Below, in pieces: positions 9,973 through 18,819 of a DNA stretch of 64,000 nucleotides. The position numbers and the translations under genes were made by a program. Each line of letters starts with the position of its first letter. Position 1 is the stretch's first letter. The stretch spans positions 42,490 to 106,489 of the forward strand of contig CANQQF010000002.1 of assembly GCA_947625985.1 (NCBI GenBank), read 5' to 3'. The notes below the pieces were generated by a model that did not search any database, was not told where the DNA came from, and was given only the letters and a program-made list of their open reading frames with translations. The stretch is from an uncultured Clostridia bacterium (lineage in GTDB: Bacteria; Bacillota_A; Clostridia; TANB77; CAG-508).

Positions 9973-10893
9973 TTATTCCCCAATAATCCTCATCTCTAGT
10001 TCAATTTTTTTACCAAATTTTTTATACACTTTGTCTTTTATAATGTTTACTAATTCTAGCACATCTTGTGCTGTGGCATTTCCTTTGTTTATTATAAATC
10101 CTGCGTGTTTTTTTGAAACTTCTGCTCCTCCTACAGAATAGCCTTTTAATCCACATTCATCTATTAATTTAGATGTAAAAAAGCCTTCCCCTCTTTTAAA
10201 TGTACTTCCTGAACTAGGATACTCAATAGGCTGATTTTTTTTTCTATATGTAGCATATTGTTCCATTTTCTGTTTAATTGTTTTTTTATTACCTTTTTCT
10301 AAACAAATTGTAACTTCTATTATTACATAATCTTTATCTAAAAAAATACTATGTCTATAACCAAAATTAGCATTTTCATTTAACATTATTTTTTTTTCGC
10401 CATTTTCATCTAAATATACTACCTGTTTTACTATATCTTTCATTTCTTTGCCATGAGCACCAGCGTTCATGCTTACTGCTCCTCCAATTGTACCAGGAAT
10501 ATTTGATAATTCTTCTAATCCTGTATACTCTCTATCTAACAAAGTATAAGCCAAACCTATCAATTTATTTCCTGCTCCAACAGTTATATAAGCTTTTGAA
10601 TTGTCTTCTTTAATTTCAATTTTTTGAATATCTATTTGTATTGTAATTCCTTTTATTCCTCTATCTAAAACAAGCACATTACTTCCGTTACCAATCAATG
10701 TAGTCGGTATATTTTTTCTTTTTGCAAAATGTAACACTTCCTCTAATGTGCTAATATCTCTTATTTTTATTAAACATTCTGCTAGTCCTCCAATTTTAAA
10801 TGAAGTATGTTTTTTCATTGATTCATCAAAATAAATTCTTGAAGAACTATCATTAATTAGCTCTTTTAAATAATCTTTTTGACTTTCTGTCAT
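9973..10893 (-). CDS. murB: UDP-N-acetylenolpyruvoylglucosamine reductase MurB
   Basis: Reduces the enolpyruvyl group of UDP-GlcNAc-enolpyruvate with NADPH and FAD to make UDP-MurNAc for peptidoglycan. The 306 residues contain the FAD-binding GNGSNVLVLDRG, PGTIGGAVSMNAGAHG, and the active-site SSGSTFKRGEG near residue 230. Length is typical of the short Bacillota form. AGGAGG precedes the ATG. It lies between a prepilin-like gene and yvcK in one operon. murB next to yvcK is a common order in Bacillota. Confidence 0.95.
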   Translation of the reverse strand: MTESQKDYLKELINDSSSRIYFDESMKKHTSFKIGGLAECLIKIRDISTLEEVLHFAKRKNIPTTLIGNGSNVLVLDRGIKGITIQIDIQKIEIKEDNSKAYITVGAGNKLIGLAYTLLDREYTGLEELSNIPGTIGGAVSMNAGAHGKEMKDIVKQVVYLDENGEKKIMLNENANFGYRHSIFLDKDYVIIEVTICLEKGNKKTIKQKMEQYATYRKKNQPIEYPSSGSTFKRGEGFFTSKLIDECGLKGYSVGGAEVSKKHAGFIINKGNATAQDVLELVNIIKDKVYKKFGKKIELEMRIIGE

Positions 10894-10915
10894 TTACTCC
10901 TCCTATAATTGTCTG

Positions 10916-11356
10916 CTATTTTGTGCCATAAACATATAATTTAGCTTCTTCATATTTTCCATATTGATCTTTATTTATTACTTCTCCTGTTCTATAGTTT
11001 ACAATATATGTATCTACAACATTTGTAATACCTAACTTCTCTAGATTCTCTGGATTTAATAATTTATATTCTCCATCATTTCCAAGCAAAGTTACATCAT
11101 CTGCTACTATTTCAACTTGAGACTTTCTAATGTTTTCGCCTGGTAACTTACTATAATCTGTTCTTGTCAAATCTGCTTGAGTTTTTCTTTCTAAAACAGC
11201 ATTCTTAACCATTGCAATCTCAGAATTTAATACTTGACTTACTGTATGATTTTTATTCATTTTATATTTTGCAAAAGTTATTCCTGTTAACATTAATAAT
11301 ACAGATACAGTAATAACTAAAGCAATTAAGGTAATTCCCTTTTCTCTATTCTTCAT
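10916..11356 (-). CDS. Prepilin-like secreted protein
   Basis: A 146-residue protein with a class III (type IV pilin-like) N-terminus: a short basic leader, then KGITLIALVITVSVLLML as a hydrophobic helix, with cleavage expected after the Gly near residue 8. The remainder is hydrophilic with no recognised domain. No pilus assembly genes are nearby. Many Clostridia encode isolated proteins of this type. It is 22 bases upstream of murB and probably cotranscribed. Confidence 0.6.
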   Translation of the reverse strand: MKNREKGITLIALVITVSVLLMLTGITFAKYKMNKNHTVSQVLNSEIAMVKNAVLERKTQADLTRTDYSKLPGENIRKSQVEIVADDVTLLGNDGEYKLLNPENLEKLGITNVVDTYIVNYRTGEVINKDQYGKYEEAKLYVYGTK

Positions 11357-11484
11357 TTATAATTTTCTCCTTAGTTATTTTCCCTTTTTACTATATCATT
11401 TTTTGTTCTTTTTTACAATATGTATATTTAGATTTTTTCTCAAATATAATAGTTCTGAGAATGTTTTAATGAAGGTGATTTTTT

Positions 11485-12552
11485 TTGCAATTAACAAAAT
11501 CTAAAAAGTATAACTTTTTTATTTTTAATTTAAATAAGTTGTTTTTACCTGCTATCTTTCTAATTTTTACATTTTGCCTATTAATATTTTCTAATTATAA
11601 TTTACCAGCAGTAAGAACCAGTTTAACTTTATGGGTAAATTCTGTTATTCCTTCTCTTTTTCCGTTTTTTGTTGCAACAGAACTACTAATGCATACAAAT
11701 ATAACTCATTACTTCGGTATTATATTTAAAAAATTTATGAAACCTCTTTTTAATGTTAGTGGTGAATGTAGTTTTCCTTTTATTATGGGAATCATAAGTG
11801 GCTACCCTGTTGGTGCAAAAATCGCATGTGAATTTAGAAAACAGAATATATGTTCCAAAAGTGAATGTGAAAGATTACTAAGTTTTACAAATAATTCAGG
11901 ACCACTATTTATTATTGGTGCAGTTGGGATATCTATGTTTGGTAACACTATGATAGGCATTCTACTTTTTATTACGCATCTGCTTGCATCTTTTACAGTT
12001 GGATTTTTATTTCGCTTTTGGAAAACTTCTGAAAATTTGAAACAAAAAAACAAAAAAATTTTTCCCGATTTTAATAAATCACATGTTAGTTTTTCAAATC
12101 TAGGAGGAATATTATCAGAAAGTATAACTTCTGCAATTAGTACTGTTCTTTTAATAGGTGGTTATATCATAATTTTTGCTTGTATTATTTCTATTTTAAA
12201 AGCATCTGGCTTTTTTAATATTATTGCAAAATTTATTAGTCCAGTATTTAATTCATTAGGAATAAATACTAAATTTATAACACCTTTATTAACAGGTTTT
12301 TTAGAAATAACAAATGGAATTTCTTTAATTTCAAATATTGCAATAAAAGAAATTTCTTATAATATAATTTTTACATCTTTCTTATTAGGTTTTGGTGGAA
12401 TTTCAATTATGTTGCAAGTATGGAATATTGTTTCTAAAACAGATTTATCTATTAAACCTTATATTTATGGAAAATTATTACATGGCTTAATTGCATCATT
12501 TTACACATATTTGTTTATTTTAATTTTTCCTTTTTTTAATTTTAATTTATAA
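11485..12552 (+). CDS. ylbJ: Sporulation membrane protein YlbJ/SpoVV-like
   Basis: A 355-residue polytopic protein of the nucleoside-recognition/Gate family. In B. subtilis, YlbJ (SpoVV) is needed to move dipicolinic acid into the forespore. Family sequence is visible in SLFPFFVATELLM, FIMGIISGYPVGAKIACE and LLSFTNNSGPLFIIG, with about eight membrane segments. The frame opens with TTG at 11485, seven bases after GAAGGTGA. There is no in-frame ATG at the conserved N-terminus, so TTG is the likely start. It is transcribed divergently from the prepilin-murB operon. Confidence 0.8.
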   Translation: MQLTKSKKYNFFIFNLNKLFLPAIFLIFTFCLLIFSNYNLPAVRTSLTLWVNSVIPSLFPFFVATELLMHTNITHYFGIIFKKFMKPLFNVSGECSFPFIMGIISGYPVGAKIACEFRKQNICSKSECERLLSFTNNSGPLFIIGAVGISMFGNTMIGILLFITHLLASFTVGFLFRFWKTSENLKQKNKKIFPDFNKSHVSFSNLGGILSESITSAISTVLLIGGYIIIFACIISILKASGFFNIIAKFISPVFNSLGINTKFITPLLTGFLEITNGISLISNIAIKEISYNIIFTSFLLGFGGISIMLQVWNIVSKTDLSIKPYIYGKLLHGLIASFYTYLFILIFPFFNFNL

Positions 12553-12606
12553 ATGGAATATTTTGTTTTTTATCTAATATTATTTATATAGATTGGAGAT
12601 GATGTT

Positions 12607-12861
12607 ATGGAAAAAGAGTTTAATTCATATTCCCCTTATATGAATTATGGTTCTATGCAAACTCAAACTGACGACTTTAATAATATGTATTCAGACCCCA
12701 CATTTAATCCTATTATGCAATATGAACAGGCATATACTTATTATCGCTTTTTATGTATGCAAATGGACTATAAAATAAAATGTAAAGAATACGAAAAACT
12801 CTGTGGAGGTAATCAAAAAAGTACAAATTCAAGTAGTACAAATAATATTAGACCAAAATAG
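12607..12861 (+). CDS. Small Tyr/Asn/Gln-rich hydrophilic protein
   Basis: An 84-residue protein that I do not recognise. It is rich in Tyr, Met, Asn and Gln, with a central segment MQYEQAYTYYRFLCMQMDYK and two Cys, and a Ser/Asn-rich end. There is no membrane segment. The composition and its place 54 bases after ylbJ suggest a small spore coat or spore-associated protein, which is inference only. GGAGATGATGTT precedes the ATG, and a clear terminator follows. Confidence 0.6.
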   Translation: MEKEFNSYSPYMNYGSMQTQTDDFNNMYSDPTFNPIMQYEQAYTYYRFLCMQMDYKIKCKEYEKLCGGNQKSTNSSSTNNIRPK

Positions 12862-12871
12862 AATTAACTTT

Positions 12872-12909
12872 GGTAATTCACTAAAAATTAGTGGATTACC
12901 TTTTATTTT
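12872..12909 (+). terminator. Terminator after the small ylbJ-linked gene
   Basis: GGTAATTCACTAA (12872-12884) pairs with TTAGTGGATTACC (12888-12900) with one G-U pair, followed by TTTTATTTTT. Confidence 0.88.
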
Positions 12910-12954
12910 TATGTTATAATAACAACCAGAATTTAATTAAAGGAGTTTTTACTT

Positions 12955-14650
12955 ATGGCTTTTGACGGAATTGTATGTAAAGGTATTGCCTCTGAATTAA
13001 ACGAACTTTCAGGAGCGAGATTAGATAAAGTATTTCAACCTAATAAATCCACTATTGTTTTAGGTTTCTATTTAGACGGAAAAAACTATGCTTTAAACTG
13101 TTGCATAGATTCGCGGATATTATAGGTTAAATCTTACAACAAATAGTAAACCAAATCCTAAAACCGCACCTAATTTTTGCATGGTTTTGCGTAAACATAT
13201 AATAGGTCTACGTTTAAAAAGTGTATATACAATAGATCTAGAAAGAGTTATATTTATTGAGCTTGAAGGTTTTAACGAAGTAGATGATATAATAAACTAC
13301 AAACTAATTGTAGAATTAATGGGAAAACATAGTAACATTATTTTAGTTGATGATACTAATATAATTGTTGATAGTTTACGTCATATAAAACAAATTGATA
13401 CTACATATCGCAACATTTTACCTCATTGCAAATATAGTTTTCCTGATACTGATAAAATTAATTTTTATGATATTAATAATTTTGAAGAATTCAATTCATA
13501 TATAGATAATTTTGAAGATTTAGAAAATACAATACCAAAAGTATTTAATGGCATTAGTAAGTCTTTTGTAAAATATGCTCTAAATGAATTACATGTTGAA
13601 AATAAAGCTTCTCTTTATAATTATATTTCTAATATAATTAATAATATTAATATTTTAAATATAAAACCTTTAGATGAAAAAGATTTTGTTATAAAAATAG
13701 ATGAAAATAAAAAACCTCTATCTTTAAATTTTGGTATAGATGATTTTTATACAACTAAAGAAAATATTAATAACTTTAAAGTATATCGTGATAGTGTTTT
13801 AAAACTTATCCTTTCTACTTTAAAAAAATATAACAAACGTTTATATAATATTGACGAAAAGCTTAAACAGTGTAGAAATATGGACATCTATCAATTATAT
13901 GGAGAATTAATTACAGCCAATCTTTATAGAATAAAAAATCAAAATCTTGAAAATATTGAACTAGAAAATTACTATGATAACAATAAACTAATAAAAATAC
14001 CTTTAGACAAAAAATATACTCCTAGTATTAACGCAAAAAGATATTTTAAAAAATATAATAAGCTAAAAAACGCTTTAGATATAGTAACAAAACAAAAGCA
14101 AGATACTTTACGAGAATTAAACTATATTGAAAGTGTTGTATATGAACTTGAATCTAGTTCTACAATTGAAGAAGTTGATACAATATATGAAGAAATTTCA
14201 GAACATGACATATTTAAAGATAAAACTGCAGATTTAAAAAACGGTAAAAAAATGAAAGTAAAAAAATCACAACTTACAAAAAATAAAACTGTTAAATTTA
14301 ATCCTATAAAGTATACTGTCGACAATCATACAATCTTCGTTGGTAGAAATAATATAGAAAACGATTACTTAACTCTCAAATTTGCTAACAAATCAGATTT
14401 TTGGTTTCATACAAAAGATATTCATGGTAGTCATGTTATTTTAAAAATCATGCCTAATGAACCAGAACCTTCTATAAATCTTTTAATAAAATGTGCTGAA
14501 ATTGCTGCTTTTCATAGTAAAGCTCGAAATTCATCTAATGTTCCTGTTGACTATTGCCCTATTAAATTTGTAAAAAAACCTTCTGGAAGTAAACCAGGAT
14601 TCGTTATTTATACAAATAATAAAACACTAAATGTTCAACCAGGAATTTAA
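12955..14650 (+). CDS. rqcH: Ribosome quality control protein RqcH (NFACT), interrupted by a +1 CGGA site
   Basis: RqcH/NFACT binds stalled 50S subunits and adds C-terminal alanine tails. The frame from ATG 12955 (AGGAG at 12941) gives family sequence MAFDGIVCKGIASELNELSG for 53 codons, then reaches CGG ATA TTA TAG. Skipping the C of CGG (13114) gives GYYRLNLTTNSKPNPKTAPN and continues in the second frame to 14650, 564 residues in total, a normal length. The second part has the coiled-coil region and the NFACT-R domain with SDFWFHTKDIHGSHVIL. Both halves are intact and free of other lesions. Without the shift, translation would stop at 13125. It is either recoded or a very recent pseudogene. 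See the CGGA findings. Confidence 0.85.
13114..13117 (+). other. +1 frameshift site CGGA in rqcH
   Basis: Frame-zero codons are GAT TCG CGG ATA TTA TAG. The family frame after the site begins GGA TAT TAT AGG. One base, the C at 13114, must be skipped. Confidence 0.85.
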
Positions 14651-14666
14651 AGTTTAAAAAAATATA

Positions 14667-14699
14667 AACACAGAGCACTAAAAACTAGTGCTCTGTGTT
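14667..14699. terminator. Terminator between convergent rqcH and the 14706 gene
   Basis: Perfect 14-bp arms (14667-14680, 14686-14699) with a 5-base loop. The minus-strand side is followed by a T7 run; the plus-strand tail is weak. Confidence 0.85.
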
Positions 14700-14705
14700 C
14701 AATTT

Positions 14706-15188
14706 CTATCCCATCAACATCAATGTAATTAATACTCCCATAACTATGTCTGCTTTTGTTAAATCATCTGGCATTAAATCAAATGTTAATCCTTCATCTG
14801 GTGGCTTTTGGTCTACAATTTCCATAATAAAGTTTTTTACATTTCTAACTTTAAAATGTAAGTCAAATGGTAGAGTATCTCCTTCTCCTAATTCATTAAT
14901 ATCTACATATCTCGTTCCTAAGTAATTACCTTCTTCAGAAAATAATTGTAGTTTAAGAAATTTATTTGCCAAACTATTTCCTGTATTATTCAAAAATCCT
15001 TTTATTCTACCATTTACAAGAGTAGCTTCAGATTGAAGTATTTGTATTTGTTCATTATTATTATTTTCATTCGAATAATTTATTGGTTTATAAGTTGAAT
15101 TTATAGCTACTTCGATCAAAAAATTAGATATTATATAAAATCCTACTAAAATTAGAACATAGATTAGTAGTGTTTTCATCCTTTTCAT
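14706..15188 (-). CDS. Membrane-anchored protein with FxLYD-like domain
   Basis: A 160-residue protein with an N-terminal membrane helix (about 6-28), a beta-rich extracellular domain (about 50-130) and a second hydrophobic end segment. The core VNGRIKGFLNNTGNS...LQLFSEEGNYLGTRYVDI resembles FxLYD/LEA14-like beta-sandwich domains, which are found in secreted proteins without a known enzymatic role. I cannot name a function. It is a single gene with a terminator after its stop. Confidence 0.55.
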   Translation of the reverse strand: MKRMKTLLIYVLILVGFYIISNFLIEVAINSTYKPINYSNENNNNEQIQILQSEATLVNGRIKGFLNNTGNSLANKFLKLQLFSEEGNYLGTRYVDINELGEGDTLPFDLHFKVRNVKNFIMEIVDQKPPDEGLTFDLMPDDLTKADIVMGVLITLMLMG

Positions 15189-15267
15189 ATCTTTTCTCCA
15201 TTTCCTTTTATTTACTATTTAATTATATCAAAAAATCAGCATTTTTTCAAGGTATGGACACAATAAA

Positions 15268-15290
15268 AGCTTGCTATTAGCTAGCAAGCT
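15268..15290 (-). terminator. Hairpin after the 15296 gene
   Basis: AGCTTGCTA (15268-15276) pairs perfectly with TAGCAAGCT (15282-15290). On the minus strand the tail is TTTTATTG, so it is a moderate terminator. Confidence 0.6.
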
Positions 15291-15295
15291 AAAAT

Positions 15296-15832
15296 TTAAT
15301 AATTAATAATCGATGATAATTTTTTCATCTTATTATTAAATTCTTCACTGTAAAATTCTTTTTGGGCTGTTTCTTCATCTTTTAGATCAAAATAGCCTAA
15401 TACTTCTACGTGTTCCGCGAACTTTTCTAAAGGAATATCCATGTAATTACTTGGTGTATATCTTGAATCTCCTCTATTTAAAACCTCTTCAACAGGATCG
15501 GCAACTTTCCATTCGCCGTCAAAATCTTGCCATAATACTGTGCAGTATTTAGAATTTGAAAACTTCTTTTTGTTCACAAGTAAATATGTTTTAATATCAT
15601 ACTTACTAATTTCGTATATCATGCTTAATGAGAATGTAAGAGAGTTACCAATTCCTAAAGCTCCTAATAATTTATACGATCTTTTTAGCATGTCTTTTGC
15701 CTTAATCCCTTTATCCCCTGGTAAACTTCCAGGCCGACAAGTTGGATCATAGCAATTGTTATGACATGTATTATCATACGCAAAGTAAACTGTAGATTTG
15801 TACTGTTCGGCTGTTTCAATTCTTTTAGTCAC
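15296..15832 (-). CDS. Transglutaminase-like fold protein, catalytic residues apparently replaced
   Basis: A 178-residue protein, starting at GTG 15832 after GAGAGG. It resembles the transglutaminase-like peptidase fold: KAKDMLKRSYKLL, then GNSLTFSLSMIYEIS where the catalytic Cys would be expected, then CTVLWQDFDGEWKVADPVEE in place of the usual HxW...DGKWYxVDP. The Asp region is kept, but Cys and His are not at the usual places, so it may be a non-catalytic relative. The N-terminus has a CHNNCYDPTC cluster. It holds the only in-frame CGG in the window that needs no frameshift (15736-15734, followed by C). Fold assignment is inference. Confidence 0.5.
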   Translation of the reverse strand: MTKRIETAEQYKSTVYFAYDNTCHNNCYDPTCRPGSLPGDKGIKAKDMLKRSYKLLGALGIGNSLTFSLSMIYEISKYDIKTYLLVNKKKFSNSKYCTVLWQDFDGEWKVADPVEEVLNRGDSRYTPSNYMDIPLEKFAEHVEVLGYFDLKDEETAQKEFYSEEFNNKMKKLSSIINY

Positions 15833-15954
15833 TTTTAAATACCTCTCATAATTTATTTGAATACAAAATAGTCCGATTTTTCATTAAATTTTACAATATT
15901 CTACTATTAATTAACATATAATAAATTATACTACTTTTCTAAGTTTATGTCAAG

Positions 15955-18808
15955 TTATATTCTTTCTCCTCCTATCGTTTCAAATTCTTTTTCTTTTTTA
16001 GGAATTTTCCCTGTAATTCTTTCTATTAAATCAAACTTATCTTTCTGACCGTTTGTTATTCCATCCCATGTCTTAATTATCTTTTTAGCAAAATTTGTTT
16101 GACCATAGATTTCATAGAATATACTAGTAACATCTCCAACATTTTCAGAAATCTCTATTATATCTTTTTCTGTTAAGTTGTTTAGTTCTTTTTCTTTTTT
16201 CATCAACTCTTTTTTTATAAGTACATCACATGCAATTTTCATTAATACTCCGTTATTATCTGAAGCAAAATAAAGTGAATCTTCTTCATTGTTATCTCCG
16301 ACATTAATGCCTTTTAAAGTTTGTTCAGTTATACATTCAATTATTTTTTCTTCAATATTATCCAAATCTTTTTTATAATTATATATTCCTTGAACTATAG
16401 GATGCATTTCATTCATCTCATTAAATATCTCTTCAAAACATTCTTCACCGATTAAATTTTTATATTCATCCCAAAATTCTTGTTTATCCCCAAAAGTAAA
16501 ACTCTTTATAGCATCTAAATCTTTATTTTTTATATTTAATTTATATAAAATAGTACGTAATATTTGAGATTCTTTAGTATAGCCACTATCTATATTTTGC
16601 TTTTTACCTTTTAGCCTCTTATTTTCTTCTTCAGAAATGTAAGGAATTTTTTTATCATTCTGTATGTAATAATTTATACACATTTCACTAAATAAGTCTG
16701 CAAAAGGCTCTTCTACTGGATATACTACATCTTTTTCTGTAATAGCCTTATTTGCAGAAATTGCATGTCCAATTTCATGAAGCATAGCTGCAACAACATC
16801 GATGTTTTCATCTGTATTTTCTATTGTATTTTGAACCATATAAATATTTCCTTCTGCTAAATGATAATATGCTACACATTTTCCATCAGGAGCTTCTTTT
16901 ACAATATGAAACTCGGTATTTTTTAGGATTTCATTAACCTTTTCTAATGCATCATCACCATAGGTTCCTTTTACATATTCTCTAACCATTTCTTTAGAAC
17001 CATCTACTAATTTTTGAAGTTTATTAAATTGTCTTTCCATGCTTAATCCATATAAGGATCTAGTATATTCTTTTGAATCCTTAAAAAACTCTTCACCTGG
17101 TACTTTATCTGATTTATATTTAACTTCAAGTTCCTTAAAGTTTCCTGTTAAAACATTTTTTATTATTTCTTCATCATTTGCTAATTCAAATCTATTCAAC
17201 AACAATAACATTGATGCCTTTGTTATGTTATGTGATAATTTTTCTTTATCTACTTTATCTAATATTAATTTTCTTAATGTGATATCTTTAGAGTCTGCGT
17301 TTTCTCTATCTAAGTCTCTCAAAATTTTTAAATCTTCTGAAACATTTATATCTGAAGAAATTTGAGTTGCAAGCTCTAATAACTGTTGCTGTTCTTTTTC
17401 TGAACAATCATCTAATTTTTTATTAATTATATGATTCTCTTCCAAAATTCGTATAACATCATTTAATTCAAAAATTTTTATTTTTTTATAAGCATACTTT
17501 ATAATAGCTTTCTCATCTTTATCATTAAGTTCAAAACTTTCTAACAAATCTATTACGTCAGATGATAAATTGCTATTTAACCTAGCTAATTCAAACATTA
17601 TCTTTTTATCATTTTCATCCAATTCTTTACAATGATTTAATAAATAGCTATATGATCTTATATTTCCTTCTATCTTTCCGGCAAAACCATTGTATATATC
17701 ACATAATTGTTTTATTCCTAAAGATTTATCACAATTCTTATCCTGCAAGATTTTTGTAAGCTGTTCTTCTGGAATTGTTCCTACAAGCTGTAAAATTTCT
17801 GCAAATTCATCTATATTTCCTTTTACATTTTCATACCATGATTCTATCAATTCTTTTGAAAATTTAGTATGTCCAACTTTTGTGTAAACTGTTGTCATTA
17901 AATCTCCTTGTTCCTGAGGAATCTTTCTTAAGTCTTCAGAAGTCAATTCTTTTATCGTTATTCCTTTTTTATCACAATACCTTTTTATCATAGCATCACT
18001 TGTTGCTTGTAATACTAATGAAGGGAAAACCTGATACAAATTTCTATTTACAAAAGCATTATCATTTTGCCCTTTATGTTCTAATCTATTTCCATAATAT
18101 TCTGACAATACTTGTATCATTTCATCTTCAATTTGATCTATATATTTTTCTGTTTCATTTTTTCCAACTTTAATTTCTGCCTCACTTGCTGTTTTTAATA
18201 CTTCTTCAATGTCTTTACCTAATACATCTTTACATACATTAACAAATCCATCTTTAGAACCAAAAACATATTGTTTAGTTGCATCTAAATCTTTACCTTC
18301 AATTCCCAATGTATATATTAAATTACGTAGTATTTTCTCTTCTAGAATATAACCTGATTCACTTTTAAAACCATTTTCTTTTATTTTATTATATTCTTCT
18401 TTAGATATATATGGCAATTCTTTTCCTTTTTGAATATATGCATTGATACACATTTCAGGGAACAAATCAGAAAATGCTTCATCAAAAACATCTATTACTT
18501 CTCCTTCTGAAATTGTACGAGAAAACCTATGCGTCATTTCATGCATTATAATTTTTAATAATTTTGCTTTATTTTTATTCTCATCTATAGTTCTCTCAAC
18601 AATATATAACTCATTATTTTGTGTATTAAAATATGCAGTATATCCGCATAAAATCAATTTCTGGAGACTCTTCTATATTAACTTTTATATCTTCAAATAA
18701 TTCGTTAACTTTATTTAATATATCTTCCCCAAATCTTTCTTCTACAAAATCTCTAATTATATCTTTTGAAACTTCAACTGCTTCATCTAAATCTTTTTGT
18801 TCAGCCAT
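15955..18808 (-). CDS. Tandemly duplicated HExxH protein, interrupted by a +1 CGGA site
   Basis: ATG 18808 starts a frame that reaches CGG ATA TAC and stops at 18626. Skipping the C at 18646 joins it to the next frame, for 950 residues in all. Two similar units of roughly 300 residues are visible. Unit 1 has MHEMTHRF, then FDEAFSDLFPEMCINAYIQ. Unit 2 has MLHEIGHAI, then VEEPFADLFSEMCINYYIQ. HExxH plus a downstream Glu is the gluzincin zinc-protease arrangement. Unit 2 aligns with unit 1 across the frameshift, so both sides belong to one domain. There is no signal peptide, so it is predicted cytoplasmic. It follows addA by 11 bases. Family unknown to me; substrate unknown. Confidence 0.7.
18643..18646 (-). 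other. +1 frameshift site CGGA in the HExxH gene
   Basis: Frame zero reads GAT TTT ATG CGG ATA TAC TGC and soon stops. The restored frame reads GGA TAT ACT GCA TAT TTT, matching the second repeat unit's AYYHL region. Confidence 0.85.
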
Positions 18809-18819
18809 TTTAATTCCCC

